From: CAYUYV01 sp964474635
Lineage (GTDB): Bacteria; Pseudomonadota; Alphaproteobacteria; JAJFIK01
Assembly: GCA_964474635.1 (NCBI GenBank)
Contig: CAYYTT010000090.1
Span: forward strand, 1 to 16,236
Reading direction: 5' to 3'
Length of the DNA stretch: 16,236 nucleotides
Shown: in pieces, positions 1 to 6,686 of the stretch
How the letters are laid out: each line of letters begins with the position of its first letter
How positions within the stretch are numbered: the stretch's first letter is position 1
The notes under the pieces: model-generated
What the model saw: the letters and a program-made list of their open reading frames with translations, nothing else
Told to the model about the DNA's origin: nothing
The model's database searches: none
Translations under genes and position numbers: made by a program

Positions 1-335
1 GCGCCAAAATCCTTGATGGCCGCCGTTGGCCCATGGAACAGCTCCAGCACATGCCAATGGGAACGGCCGGTGATGGGCTTACTGACAGTCAGCGGCAGGC
101 CGAGCGCCGAGGCGCACATGGCCTCTAGATGTTCGGCCAGCGGATCGTCTTCAAAAAAGGGCTCCAGCAGGGCCGCCGCAATGCGCGGCAGCGGCCAGTC
201 CGGATCCCATCCGGCGCCATCCGTGCGGGGCAGCCGTTCCGGCACGTAGAGCCCGCCATCGGGCGCGAGACCGTGTGCGATGGCCTTGGACAGGGTGACC
301 GCCGGGGCCTCGCCTCGCGTGCTCACGAAGCGCAT
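1..335 (-). CDS. thrC: Threonine synthase, N-terminal part (runs off the window)
   Basis: Converts O-phosphohomoserine to threonine with pyridoxal phosphate, the last step of threonine synthesis in the cytoplasm. Reading the minus strand from the ATG at 335-333 gives 111 residues with no stop before the window edge. The opening MRFVSTRGEAP and the LAPDGGLYVPE stretch (residues about 23-33) are the typical start of this family. The segment LELFHGPTAAIKDFG near residues 97-111 carries the PLP-binding lysine (K108); most relatives read TLAFKD there, so the alanine and isoleucine are mild variants. The start lies 13 nt inside the end of thrB, which suggests translational coupling and one thrB-thrC transcript. 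The C-terminal three quarters are outside the window, so intactness cannot be judged. Confidence 0.9.
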   Translation of the reverse strand, partial: MRFVSTRGEAPAVTLSKAIAHGLAPDGGLYVPERLPRTDGAGWDPDWPLPRIAAALLEPFFEDDPLAEHLEAMCASALGLPLTVSKPITGRSHWHVLELFHGPTAAIKDFG

Positions 336-1282
336 GGGGATCGTTCCTTTTCTTGGACCAGGGTGGCGCCCGGCGCATTCAGGGGCGCGCGATAAGGCCG
401 ATAGCCGACGCCGTGGCGGTCCACCACCTCGCCCATGGCCTTGAGGGCCACGCCCGCCTTCTCGCGCGGCACCCAGGCGAAGATGGACGGTCCGCTGCCC
501 GACAGGGAGCATCCGAGCGCACCTTCGCGATGGGCCGCAGCCTGAACATCGGCCAAAAACGGCACGAGCGGCGCCCGCTGGGGCTCAATGAGGCAGTCCT
601 TGAGGGTCTCGGCCATCAACGCGCGGTCGCCGGAATAGCACGAAGCCACAAAGCCAGCCACATGGCGGGCATGGGCGATGGCTGTGGCGAGCGGCACGGT
701 CGGGCTCAAAAGATCGCGCGCGGCCTGGGTCTCCACTTTCAGGTCCGGGTGAATGAGGACGCAGTCGAGATCGTCCGGCAGGGGAAGGCGCACAATGTCG
801 CCCGGCTTTGGACCGCGGATGAGGCACAATCCGCCCAACAGGCTCGCCACCACATTGTCGAGGGGCGGCGGGTCGGCGGAGGCCGCTTCCCCGTCAAGCG
901 CCGGACCGAGCAGGGCGCCGATGGGCATGGGCCGCGGCAAAAGTCCATTCACCGCCAGGGCCGCCGCCACGGCAGAGGCGGCCGAGCCCCCCATGCCGGC
1001 GCTCATGGGCACACCCTTGTCCACGTCGAGTTCCACGCCGAAGGGATGGCCTGCAAGATTAAGAACCGAGCGAGCGGCACGCAAGGCCGTGTTGCGCTCC
1101 GGATCCTCAGGCAGCCGGCTGACAAGGCCCGTCACAGCGCCGAGCGAGACACCGGGCGCTGTCGTCCGGCGAGCGGTCACATGGTCATGGGCCACCGCGA
1201 AGGCCAGACCCATCATGTCGAAGCCAACGGCCACATTGCCGATGCTGGCTGGCGCGGTCGCCGTGATGCCCGTCCTCTCCAT
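323..1282 (-). CDS. thrB: Homoserine kinase, GHMP family
   Basis: Phosphorylates homoserine with ATP to O-phosphohomoserine, the substrate of the ThrC encoded directly downstream. The 319-residue product has the usual family length. Visible GHMP signatures are the N-terminal ATAPASIGNVAVGFD (residues 8-22), the phosphate-binding loop PMSAGMGGSAASA (92-104) and the C-terminal GCSLSGSGPSIFAW (257-270). The ATG at 1282 is preceded by a GGGGGTAAGG stretch that can serve as ribosome binding site. The gene overlaps thrC by 13 nt. Upstream it faces an intergenic region with a 12-bp palindrome 26 nt before the start and a tandem repeat. An alternative role as another GHMP sugar or mevalonate kinase is unlikely given the thrC neighbour. 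Confidence 0.93.
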   Translation of the reverse strand: MERTGITATAPASIGNVAVGFDMMGLAFAVAHDHVTARRTTAPGVSLGAVTGLVSRLPEDPERNTALRAARSVLNLAGHPFGVELDVDKGVPMSAGMGGSAASAVAAALAVNGLLPRPMPIGALLGPALDGEAASADPPPLDNVVASLLGGLCLIRGPKPGDIVRLPLPDDLDCVLIHPDLKVETQAARDLLSPTVPLATAIAHARHVAGFVASCYSGDRALMAETLKDCLIEPQRAPLVPFLADVQAAAHREGALGCSLSGSGPSIFAWVPREKAGVALKAMGEVVDRHGVGYRPYRAPLNAPGATLVQEKERSPCAS

Positions 1283-1307
1283 GGCCTTACCCCCTGCGGG
1301 AATCTCG

Positions 1308-1319
1308 TTTCGCGCGAAA
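1308..1319. promoter_or_regulatory. 12-bp perfect palindrome upstream of thrB
   Basis: TTTCGCGCGAAA reads the same on both strands and sits 26-37 nt upstream of the thrB ATG, where a dimeric repressor could block transcription or early elongation. No regulator can be named from the sequence. It could also be a chance palindrome in GC-rich DNA. Confidence 0.35.
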
Positions 1320-1356
1320 TCTCAAGTCCAAGTGTCCCAGAGACCCAAGCGGCATG

Positions 1357-1421
1357 CCAGATCTTTCGGCCAGATCTTTCGGCCAGATCTTTCGGCCAGA
1401 TCTTTCGGCCGATCTTCCCGG
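1357..1421. repeat. 13-bp tandem repeat, four perfect copies plus one degenerate
   Basis: The unit CCAGATCTTTCGG repeats head to tail at 1357-1369, 1370-1382, 1383-1395 and 1396-1408 without a mismatch. A decayed fifth copy, CCGATCTTCCCGG, follows at 1409-1421. Each unit contains the palindrome AGATCT. The period is not a multiple of three and the array lies between two divergent genes, so it is non-coding. Perfect copies suggest recent slippage expansion; array length may vary between strains. It could alternatively be a set of iterated protein-binding sites. Confidence 0.95.
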
Positions 1422-1523
1422 TCCCTTTCGTGCGGGCGTGCGCAGGCCCTTTTTGTTGGCCTGAGATGGACACGCATCCGGGGCGGGACACAACCCTTAA
1501 GTCCGTGCGCGCGCTTGATCGGT

Positions 1524-1553
1524 GCGCGGCCCGCCTGTCCAACGGGCCCGCGC
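1524..1553. repeat. GC-rich inverted repeat (hairpin)
   Basis: GCGCGGCCCG at 1524-1533 pairs with CGGG(C)CCGCGC at 1543-1553, with a single bulged C and a 9-nt loop. There is no following T-run on either strand, so it is not a classical terminator. It lies about 135 nt upstream of the lipoprotein start and could be part of its leader or of the promoter region. Confidence 0.5.
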
Positions 1554-1688
1554 GGTTGCACAAGAACGGCGCAGGCGCCAAGAAGTCTTTGGGATCGCGG
1601 TATGGAATCCGCGATCTTGGCGACGCTGGCAGGCTGGGTCCCTGCCCGCTCCGCACGAACCACGGGGATGCGACGGGAGAAACGCGCG

Positions 1689-2483
1689 GTGTTCAAGGCG
1701 CAACGGAAAGGACGAAACCGAAAACGTGCGGGCATGGCCGTGGGATTGGTGGTCGCGGCCCTTGGCGCCTGTGCGCCCACAATGCCGCCTCCACAGCCGG
1801 CGGCCGGTCCCTCCGCCTCGCCCTTTGTCCAGGCGCGCTCCCATGAACGCACGCTCGACGCGGTCGCCGAAATCCTCGACGGGACGCCGGCCCGGGTGCG
1901 CACGGCAAACGCCTTCAACTGGGTCAGTCCTTACATCCGGGTGCGGCGCGGTGTGACAGCCCGCGATCCCAAAGCCGTTTTCGCGCGGGACGTGGCCGGC
2001 ATGCGCCATACGCCGAGCGGCCTCCTCTGCCCGGCAACCCTGGAGCTGCCGCCCGGCGCATCGGGCCTGACCTTGCGGGACGCCATCCTTTTCGATGCGG
2101 ATGGCCTGGACGTTGGCTGCCGTTACAGCGGCAAGGAACGCATTCCGGCACTCACCGTTTTTGCCACTTACGCCCCGCGCCAGGGCCTCAGCGAAAGCGT
2201 GGAAAGCACGAAAGCCGCCGTGCTGCGCCGTTTCCCAAAGGCCGGGGAGCGCGGCCTCAATGTCGCCGCTGACAGTGGACGGATGAAGACACTGGGGGAC
2301 GCGGTCCATATCGGCACCCGGCTGGGCGAAGACGTGCGTTCGGCCGTCTGGGTCACGGATGTGCAGGGCTGGAAGATCAAGGTCCGGCTGACCTACTTCG
2401 CTGACACGACCTATTTTTCCGAATTGGGCGGTGCGGTCATTCTCCTCGACCGGGCCGAAGACATTGATCGCACTGCACGCTGA
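1689..2483 (+). CDS. Predicted lipoprotein of unknown function
   Basis: I do not recognise the family. With the GTG at 1689 the product is 264 residues: a strongly basic N-region (MFKAQRKGRNRKR), a short hydrophobic stretch (about 15-27) and a lipobox LGAC with the lipid-acceptor cysteine at residue 28. A Pro/Ala-rich linker follows (about 29-45), then a mixed alpha/beta periplasmic domain with no catalytic motif I can name. The GTG is preferred because GGGAG (1675-1679) lies 9 nt upstream. An in-frame ATG at 1668 would add seven residues but has a poor ribosome site, and the ATG at 1734 would remove the basic N-region. The residue after the cysteine is Ala, so outer-membrane sorting is plausible. 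The gene stands alone, divergent from thrB and convergent with the thiolase gene 21 nt away. Confidence 0.75.
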   Translation: MFKAQRKGRNRKRAGMAVGLVVAALGACAPTMPPPQPAAGPSASPFVQARSHERTLDAVAEILDGTPARVRTANAFNWVSPYIRVRRGVTARDPKAVFARDVAGMRHTPSGLLCPATLELPPGASGLTLRDAILFDADGLDVGCRYSGKERIPALTVFATYAPRQGLSESVESTKAAVLRRFPKAGERGLNVAADSGRMKTLGDAVHIGTRLGEDVRSAVWVTDVQGWKIKVRLTYFADTTYFSELGGAVILLDRAEDIDRTAR

Positions 2484-2504
2484 CGAATGCGGGAGAACCC
2501 GGCC

Positions 2505-3707
2505 TCAAACACCGTGTTCGCCAATGATGCACACCGAACACACATTCGAGGATGGCGCGCCGCCCAGATTGTGCGTCATGCCGACGGTCGGGTTCGCGAG
2601 TTGGCGCGCTCCGGCCCGGTGGGACAGCTGCAGATACATTTCATAAAGCATGCGCAGGCCCGAAGCGCCGATGGGGTGGCCGAAGCATTTCAGCCCGCCA
2701 TCGATCTGGCACGGCACGCCGCCGCCCGCATCGTAAAACCCGTCGAGCACATCGCGCCACGCGGTGCCCTCCGCGGAGATGAACAGATCCTCCATGGTGA
2801 CAAGCTCGGTGATTGAGAAGCAGTCGTGCACCTCCATCATGGAAACCTGCTCGCGCGGCCGGTCGATGCCAGCTTCCTGATAGGCCTTGCGCGCGGCGAT
2901 CCGGGCCGTGTGGAAATAACTTCCGTCCCAGGAATTATGGGACGCCTCAAGACCATTGGAGAGCGACAATTGCATCGCCTTCACGGTGATCATGGGATGC
3001 TTGCCGAGGGAGCGGGCAATCTCCGGCGTGGTCACGATGGCGCAGGCCGCCCCGTCCGAGACACCGCAGCAATCGTAAAGGCCCAAGGGCTCGGCGATCA
3101 TGGGCGCGTTCATCACCGTCTCTTCACTGACGATATTGCGTAAATGTGCCTTTTCGTTCTTCGAGCCATTCTCATGGCTCTTCACGGAAACATGGGCGAT
3201 GGCGCGCTTCAGGGTCGGTGCGTCCACGCCGTGCTTGGCCCGGTACGCGCTCGCCAGCTGGGCAAAGGAGCCCGGCGCGGAGGCATTGGCCCCGATTTGC
3301 GGCTGCAAGGTGCCCGGCTGGGGCACGGGCAGTCCGCCATAGCCGGTGTCCTTGAGTTTCTCGACCCCAAGGGCGAGCGCGATATCGCAGGCACCGGCCG
3401 CGACCGCATAGACCGCGCCGCGAAAGGCCTCCGATCCGCTGGCGCAGAAATTCTCCACGCGGGTCACGGGGATGTTCGGCAGGCGGAGCGTCATAGAGAG
3501 CGGCGTGCCCCCCTTGCCCACGCTTGCTTCCTCGATGTGGGTTGAAAACCAGGCCGCTTCGATCTGGCTTGTCTCAACCCCCGCATCGCTTAAGGCCTCC
3601 AGATAGGCCTCGACCATGAGTTCCTCGGCGCCCGCGTCCCAGCGTTCGCCGAATTTGGAACACCCCATGCCCAGTATGGCGACTTTATCCTTGATGCCCG
3701 TTGCCAT
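2505..3707 (-). CDS. SCP2-type thiolase (acetyl-CoA acetyltransferase family)
   Basis: Thiolase-fold enzyme expected to make or break 3-ketoacyl-CoA in the cytoplasm; the substrate is unknown. The 400-residue product keeps the expected catalytic set of the SCP2/lipid-transfer thiolase branch: nucleophilic cysteine C88 in VENFCASGSEA, the EVHDCFSITEL block with H294, and GHPIGASG with H344. It ends with the glycine-rich THNLGGAPSSN. AAGGA lies 9 nt before the ATG at 3707. It is the second gene of a two-gene unit, 51 nt downstream of the HMG-CoA-synthase-like/DUF35 fusion. Thiolases of this branch often need a DUF35 protein partner, as in archaeal thiolase/HMG-CoA synthase complexes and the bacterial steroid-degrading Ltp2-ChsH2 pair. 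Because the cysteine is present, a true thiolase is more likely than an Ltp2-like aldolase, but the direction of reaction is open. Confidence 0.9.
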   Translation of the reverse strand: MATGIKDKVAILGMGCSKFGERWDAGAEELMVEAYLEALSDAGVETSQIEAAWFSTHIEEASVGKGGTPLSMTLRLPNIPVTRVENFCASGSEAFRGAVYAVAAGACDIALALGVEKLKDTGYGGLPVPQPGTLQPQIGANASAPGSFAQLASAYRAKHGVDAPTLKRAIAHVSVKSHENGSKNEKAHLRNIVSEETVMNAPMIAEPLGLYDCCGVSDGAACAIVTTPEIARSLGKHPMITVKAMQLSLSNGLEASHNSWDGSYFHTARIAARKAYQEAGIDRPREQVSMMEVHDCFSITELVTMEDLFISAEGTAWRDVLDGFYDAGGGVPCQIDGGLKCFGHPIGASGLRMLYEMYLQLSHRAGARQLANPTVGMTHNLGGAPSSNVCSVCIIGEHGV

Positions 3708-3758
3708 GGCGTTTTGTCCTTCCGTATCGCACTGTTTTTTTAATCCGAGATGACGCTT

Positions 3759-5207
3759 TTACAGCGCCGGAGCAGCCTTCCAGAAATAGCGGCGGAAGCC
3801 CCGGGCTTCGTCGAAATCCTTGATGCGAAAGACCATGCGCATGTCCATGCCGGAGTCTACCGTCCCCGGATCGACATCGGTGAAATCGGTCATGAACCGT
3901 CCGCCCTCTGCAAAGGTCACCATGCCGTAGTGCTGCGGCGGATCCATGGAGTAGGTGAGGAAATCGGCCGACCAGGACAGGATTTTCGCGGGCCGATCGG
4001 CAAAGGCATAGGGCTCTTGCGTGTCGACGGCGCCGCAATTGGGATTGACGCAGATGCGCTGGCGCGGGTACTGCGCCGTGCCGCACTGACTGCACCGGCC
4101 CCCGATCAGCCCCGTGATCATATCGTCCTTGCGATAGAGCACCGTGAGAGCCGTCTTGCCGTCCTTTTCCGCCCGCATGCCCTTATCCCATTCGAGCATG
4201 TCCTTGAAGGCGAGCAGCTTCATGTAGTTCGTTTCCGCGCGGCCGGCCTCGAGCGCGCCGGAGACACCGCGCCGTTTGGGCAGGGAGCGGATGGCATCGG
4301 TCACTTCGAAGAGAAGCGCGTTGCAGCCCTGGCCGAACTGGGTCACGAGGATGAGTTCGCCGGGCCGTGCGTCCTCAAGGGCGTGGGCAAGCATCAGCAG
4401 GGCATGGGCCGTGCCGGCCTCGCCGCAGTTCTGGGCCAGGTTGGAGCGGACGGACGTCTCCGGGATGCCGCTCAGTTTGGCGATCTTTTGCGGGACCTTG
4501 GCGAGGGTACACGGAAGAATAAAATGGCTGACGGCGCCGGGGGCCGCGCCCGCCTTTTCCAAAACACCGTTGATGGCTTCAGGCACGATCTTGGCGTAGC
4601 CCTCATCGCGGATCCAGCGTTCCTCCCAGACATAGTCGAAGGCCTGACCCTCTCCGCGGAAATGGTCGACGAAATCGAGGGTCAGGCTGTGGCTGGCGCG
4701 CAAGGCGGCGATGGGATTGTCCGCCCCCACCAGAAGGGCCGCGCCCGCATCGCCGAAATCCATCTCCTGCACGCTGGCGGCCTTGGCCTTCCGGCTGTCG
4801 GCGGCGCCCACCAGGGCACTGCGCAGCGCGCCGGAACCGACCGCGTTCAAGGCATCGAGAAGGGCGTTCGTGCCTGCGCGCTGGGACCCGGTGGCATCGC
4901 CCGCACGCACATCTTGGGCAAGGCTGAGGGCGCAGGCGATGATGCTGGCGTTCAGCCGGTCTGCGAAGGGAAAGGTCGTCGAGGCCGCAAAGAGGGCCTC
5001 AACCCGGGACGGATCGAACCCGGCGAGGCAGTCCCTGGCGGCCTCCACGGTCATGGTCACGGCGTCCTCGTCCCAATTGGCAAGCGCGCGTGTCCCCCGT
5101 GCCTTGCCCTTCAGACCCGGATTGAGCCAGCCATGGGCCTGGGCAATGGCGGCGCGTTCCAGACGCAGTCGCGGGATATGGGCCCCGTAGGAGATGATAC
5201 CGACCAT
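3759..5207 (-). CDS. HMG-CoA synthase-like protein fused to a zinc-ribbon/OB-fold (DUF35) domain
   Basis: The 482-residue product has two parts. Residues about 1-340 follow the HMG-CoA synthase/KAS III thiolase fold. Residues about 341-482 are a DUF35 module: a zinc ribbon with C372, C375, C386 and C391 (CSQC...CVNPNC), then an OB-fold (about 400-480) of the kind that binds acyl-CoA. Aligning DVRAGDATGSQRAGTNALL (99-117) to the synthase active-site block puts Gln109 where the nucleophilic cysteine belongs. The usual catalytic histidine region reads ILPCTLAKVPQK (230-241) with no histidine at the aligned site. Synthase activity is therefore doubtful. The start is the ATG at 5207, with GGAG 9 nt upstream; the frame stays open for 675 nt further upstream but without family similarity. 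It precedes the thiolase gene by 51 nt, and the two proteins probably form a complex. Confidence 0.88.
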   Translation of the reverse strand: MVGIISYGAHIPRLRLERAAIAQAHGWLNPGLKGKARGTRALANWDEDAVTMTVEAARDCLAGFDPSRVEALFAASTTFPFADRLNASIIACALSLAQDVRAGDATGSQRAGTNALLDALNAVGSGALRSALVGAADSRKAKAASVQEMDFGDAGAALLVGADNPIAALRASHSLTLDFVDHFRGEGQAFDYVWEERWIRDEGYAKIVPEAINGVLEKAGAAPGAVSHFILPCTLAKVPQKIAKLSGIPETSVRSNLAQNCGEAGTAHALLMLAHALEDARPGELILVTQFGQGCNALLFEVTDAIRSLPKRRGVSGALEAGRAETNYMKLLAFKDMLEWDKGMRAEKDGKTALTVLYRKDDMITGLIGGRCSQCGTAQYPRQRICVNPNCGAVDTQEPYAFADRPAKILSWSADFLTYSMDPPQHYGMVTFAEGGRFMTDFTDVDPGTVDSGMDMRMVFRIKDFDEARGFRRYFWKAAPAL

Positions 5208-5508
5208 GGCGTGTCGCTCCCTTGCATTGGCGCGATCTTTGTCTTTGTGACCGGCGCTTCGGGCATTAGCCCATGGGGCCCGTGGGCCGCGCCGCAGACC
5301 GCAGTTTTTCTTGGTGTGAAGACTGTTCCACCCGTGCGGGGGCCCTGTCCAGTCGCCCCCGTTTTTGCCGCCCCCGACAGTCAAAGACTTGCGCGGCCCG
5401 GGCAACACGGCGTAACGACGGATCCCCGGACCGTCATAACAAGCCCGAAGGCCCGCAAAGCGCCCCAATTGAGCGGTTTGAGTGCCCGAACGCCTTAAGG
5501 AATTGCCG
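5208..5508. other. Divergent intergenic region between the acyl-CoA unit and kdsD
   Basis: These 301 bases must carry promoters for both directions. The clearest structure is a 19-bp near-palindrome at 5269-5287, in the likely leader of the minus-strand unit. A short run of T (near 5302-5308) and several C-rich blocks are present, but I see no convincing promoter boxes, RNA gene or small coding region. Confidence 0.5.
5269..5287. promoter_or_regulatory. 19-bp near-palindrome, candidate operator or leader hairpin
   Basis: GCCCATGGGGCCCGTGGGC is symmetrical around its central G except for one T/G pair, which would still pair in RNA. It lies 62-80 nt upstream of the ATG of the HMG-CoA-synthase-like gene. 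Dyads of this size near acyl-CoA genes often bind TetR- or GntR-type regulators, but no regulator gene is in the window. Confidence 0.35.
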
Positions 5509-6504
5509 ATGACCGCTCTCCCGACCGCCGCCCTACCCGAACGCCGCCACACCGAAGCGGCAACGCGTGTTCTTTCGACGGAACGGGAAGGCATCGAAGC
5601 CCTCATTGAGGCTTTGGACAACGGGTTGGGCGGCCCCTTCGATGAGGCCGTGGAGTGCCTCGCCGGCATTCCCGGACGGGTCATCGTGTCCGGCATTGGC
5701 AAGAGCGGCCATGTGGGCACGAAACTGGCGGCGACGCTGGCCTCGACCGGCAAACCCGCGCAATTCGTCCATGCGGCCGAGGCAAGCCACGGCGATCTCG
5801 GCATGATCACGTCCGCCGATGCGGTCATTGCCTTGTCGAAATCGGGCGAAACGGCGGAACTGCGCGATCTGGTGGCCTTCACGCGGCGCTTTGAAATCGC
5901 GTTGATTGCGATTAGCTGCGCCCCCGACAGTGCCCTGGTGCGTCAGGCGCGCATCGCCCTCATCCTGCCCGATGTGCCCGAAGCCTGTCCCAACGGCCTC
6001 GCGCCGACGACCTCCACGACCATGATGATGGCGCTCGGCGATGCGCTGGCCGTGGCCTTGCTCTCCAAATCCGGCTTTTCCGCCCTTGATTTCAAGCGCT
6101 TCCACCCCGGCGGCAAACTGGGCGCCCAACTGCTGAGCGTGCGCGACCTGATGCATCGGGGAGAGGCCATGCCCCTCGTGGCGCGGGACACGCGACTTGG
6201 CGAAGCCATCATGACCATGTCCGCCAAACGTTTGGGCTGCGTCGGTGTCGTGGAAGACGATGGGACCCTCGCCGGGATCATCACCGACGGCGATTTGCGC
6301 CGGCATCTCACCAATGATCTTCTGGAACGCCCCGCCGCCTCCATCATGACTGAAAGCCCCAAGACGATCGGGCCTGAAATGCTCGCCGCCGAGGCGGTCA
6401 ATGTCATGAATTCGAACCAAATCACCTGTCTTTTCATCGTGGAAGCCCGTCGCCCGGTCGGCGTCGTGCACCTCCACGACATGCTGCGCATCGGCGCGGC
6501 ATGA
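5509..6504 (+). CDS. kdsD: Arabinose-5-phosphate isomerase (KdsD/KpsF)
   Basis: Interconverts D-ribulose 5-phosphate and D-arabinose 5-phosphate, the first committed step toward Kdo of lipopolysaccharide, in the cytoplasm. The 331-residue product has the normal length and architecture: an N-terminal SIS sugar-isomerase domain (about 45-185) and two CBS repeats (about 212-265 and 275-328). The block VSGIGKSGHVGTKLA (60-74) and EASHGDLGMI (91-100) are family hallmarks. K65, H94, E117 and H199 (in FHPGG) match the conserved active-site and metal positions of the E. coli enzyme with a constant offset. AAGGA lies 7 nt before the ATG at 5509, which fixes the start nine codons inside the longest open frame. 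It does not sit with kdsC or lpt genes here; the gene appears to be a single transcription unit or the start of one with the phosphatase downstream. Confidence 0.96.
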   Translation: MTALPTAALPERRHTEAATRVLSTEREGIEALIEALDNGLGGPFDEAVECLAGIPGRVIVSGIGKSGHVGTKLAATLASTGKPAQFVHAAEASHGDLGMITSADAVIALSKSGETAELRDLVAFTRRFEIALIAISCAPDSALVRQARIALILPDVPEACPNGLAPTTSTTMMMALGDALAVALLSKSGFSALDFKRFHPGGKLGAQLLSVRDLMHRGEAMPLVARDTRLGEAIMTMSAKRLGCVGVVEDDGTLAGIITDGDLRRHLTNDLLERPAASIMTESPKTIGPEMLAAEAVNVMNSNQITCLFIVEARRPVGVVHLHDMLRIGAA

Positions 6505-6509
6505 TGCGT

Positions 6510-6549
6510 CCGGCCCGTCCAAGGCGGTTTCGCTTCGCAGGCTGGCCGG
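6510..6549. repeat. Inverted repeat after kdsD
   Basis: CCGGCC (6510-6515) pairs with GGCCGG (6544-6549), with a smaller GCG/CGC element in the loop. It begins 5 nt after the kdsD stop. On the plus strand it is followed by a run of A, not T, so it does not look like an intrinsic terminator for kdsD. It might stabilise the mRNA 3' end. Confidence 0.4.
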
Positions 6550-6568
6550 AAAAAAACAAAACTACGCT

Positions 6569-6619
6569 TATATAGAGACAGAAAGGGCGTGACAGGCGGG
6601 GGTTCGCCTGCCAAGCCCT
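6569..6619 (+). promoter_or_regulatory. Possible -10 box and two-tier leader hairpin of the phosphatase gene
   Basis: TATATA (6569-6574) in an otherwise GC-rich stretch could act as a -10 element, though no good -35 is visible. Directly after it is a nested hairpin. AGGGC (6584-6588) pairs with GCCCT (6615-6619) and CAGGCG (6593-6598) with CGCCTG (6605-6610). The loop is GGGGTT and the 4-nt internal loop is symmetric (GTGA/CCAA). If transcription starts near 6580 the hairpin would cap the mRNA and leave a leader of about 100 nt before the start codon. Confidence 0.4.
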
Positions 6620-6686
6620 GTACAGACGCTCGCGTCACGGCTTTGCACGGCCGGCGCGGCACACTCGAACCAAGTCCGTGAGGCCA

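Larger units (their letters stand above)
1283..1688. other. Divergent intergenic region between thrB and the lipoprotein gene
   Basis: These 406 bases separate the divergent thrB and lipoprotein genes and must hold promoters for both. They contain three listed structures: a palindrome at 1308-1319, a 13-bp tandem repeat at 1357-1421 and a GC-rich inverted repeat at 1524-1553. Open frames exist here in several frames, but they are extensions of antisense frames through thrB and lack good ribosome sites. I see no convincing -35/-10 pair. Confidence 0.6.

Noticed and set aside
1357..1421. The tandem array as a CRISPR array
   Set aside because: Units are directly adjacent with no spacers, the unit is only 13 bp, and no cas gene is present.
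2490..2501. CGGG-AGAA-CCCG hairpin between the convergent lipoprotein and thiolase genes
   Set aside because: The stem is 4 bp with no T-run on either strand, so it cannot be called a terminator.
3750..5498. Long plus-strand open frame (582 codons) opposite the synthase/DUF35 gene
   Set aside because: It is antisense to a protein with clear domains, begins without a ribosome site and has a low-complexity Gly/Arg/His composition typical of GC-rich shadow frames.
5482..5508. Upstream ATG for kdsD at 5482
   Set aside because: It would add nine residues without similarity, while the ATG at 5509 has AAGGA at the right distance and gives the family length.
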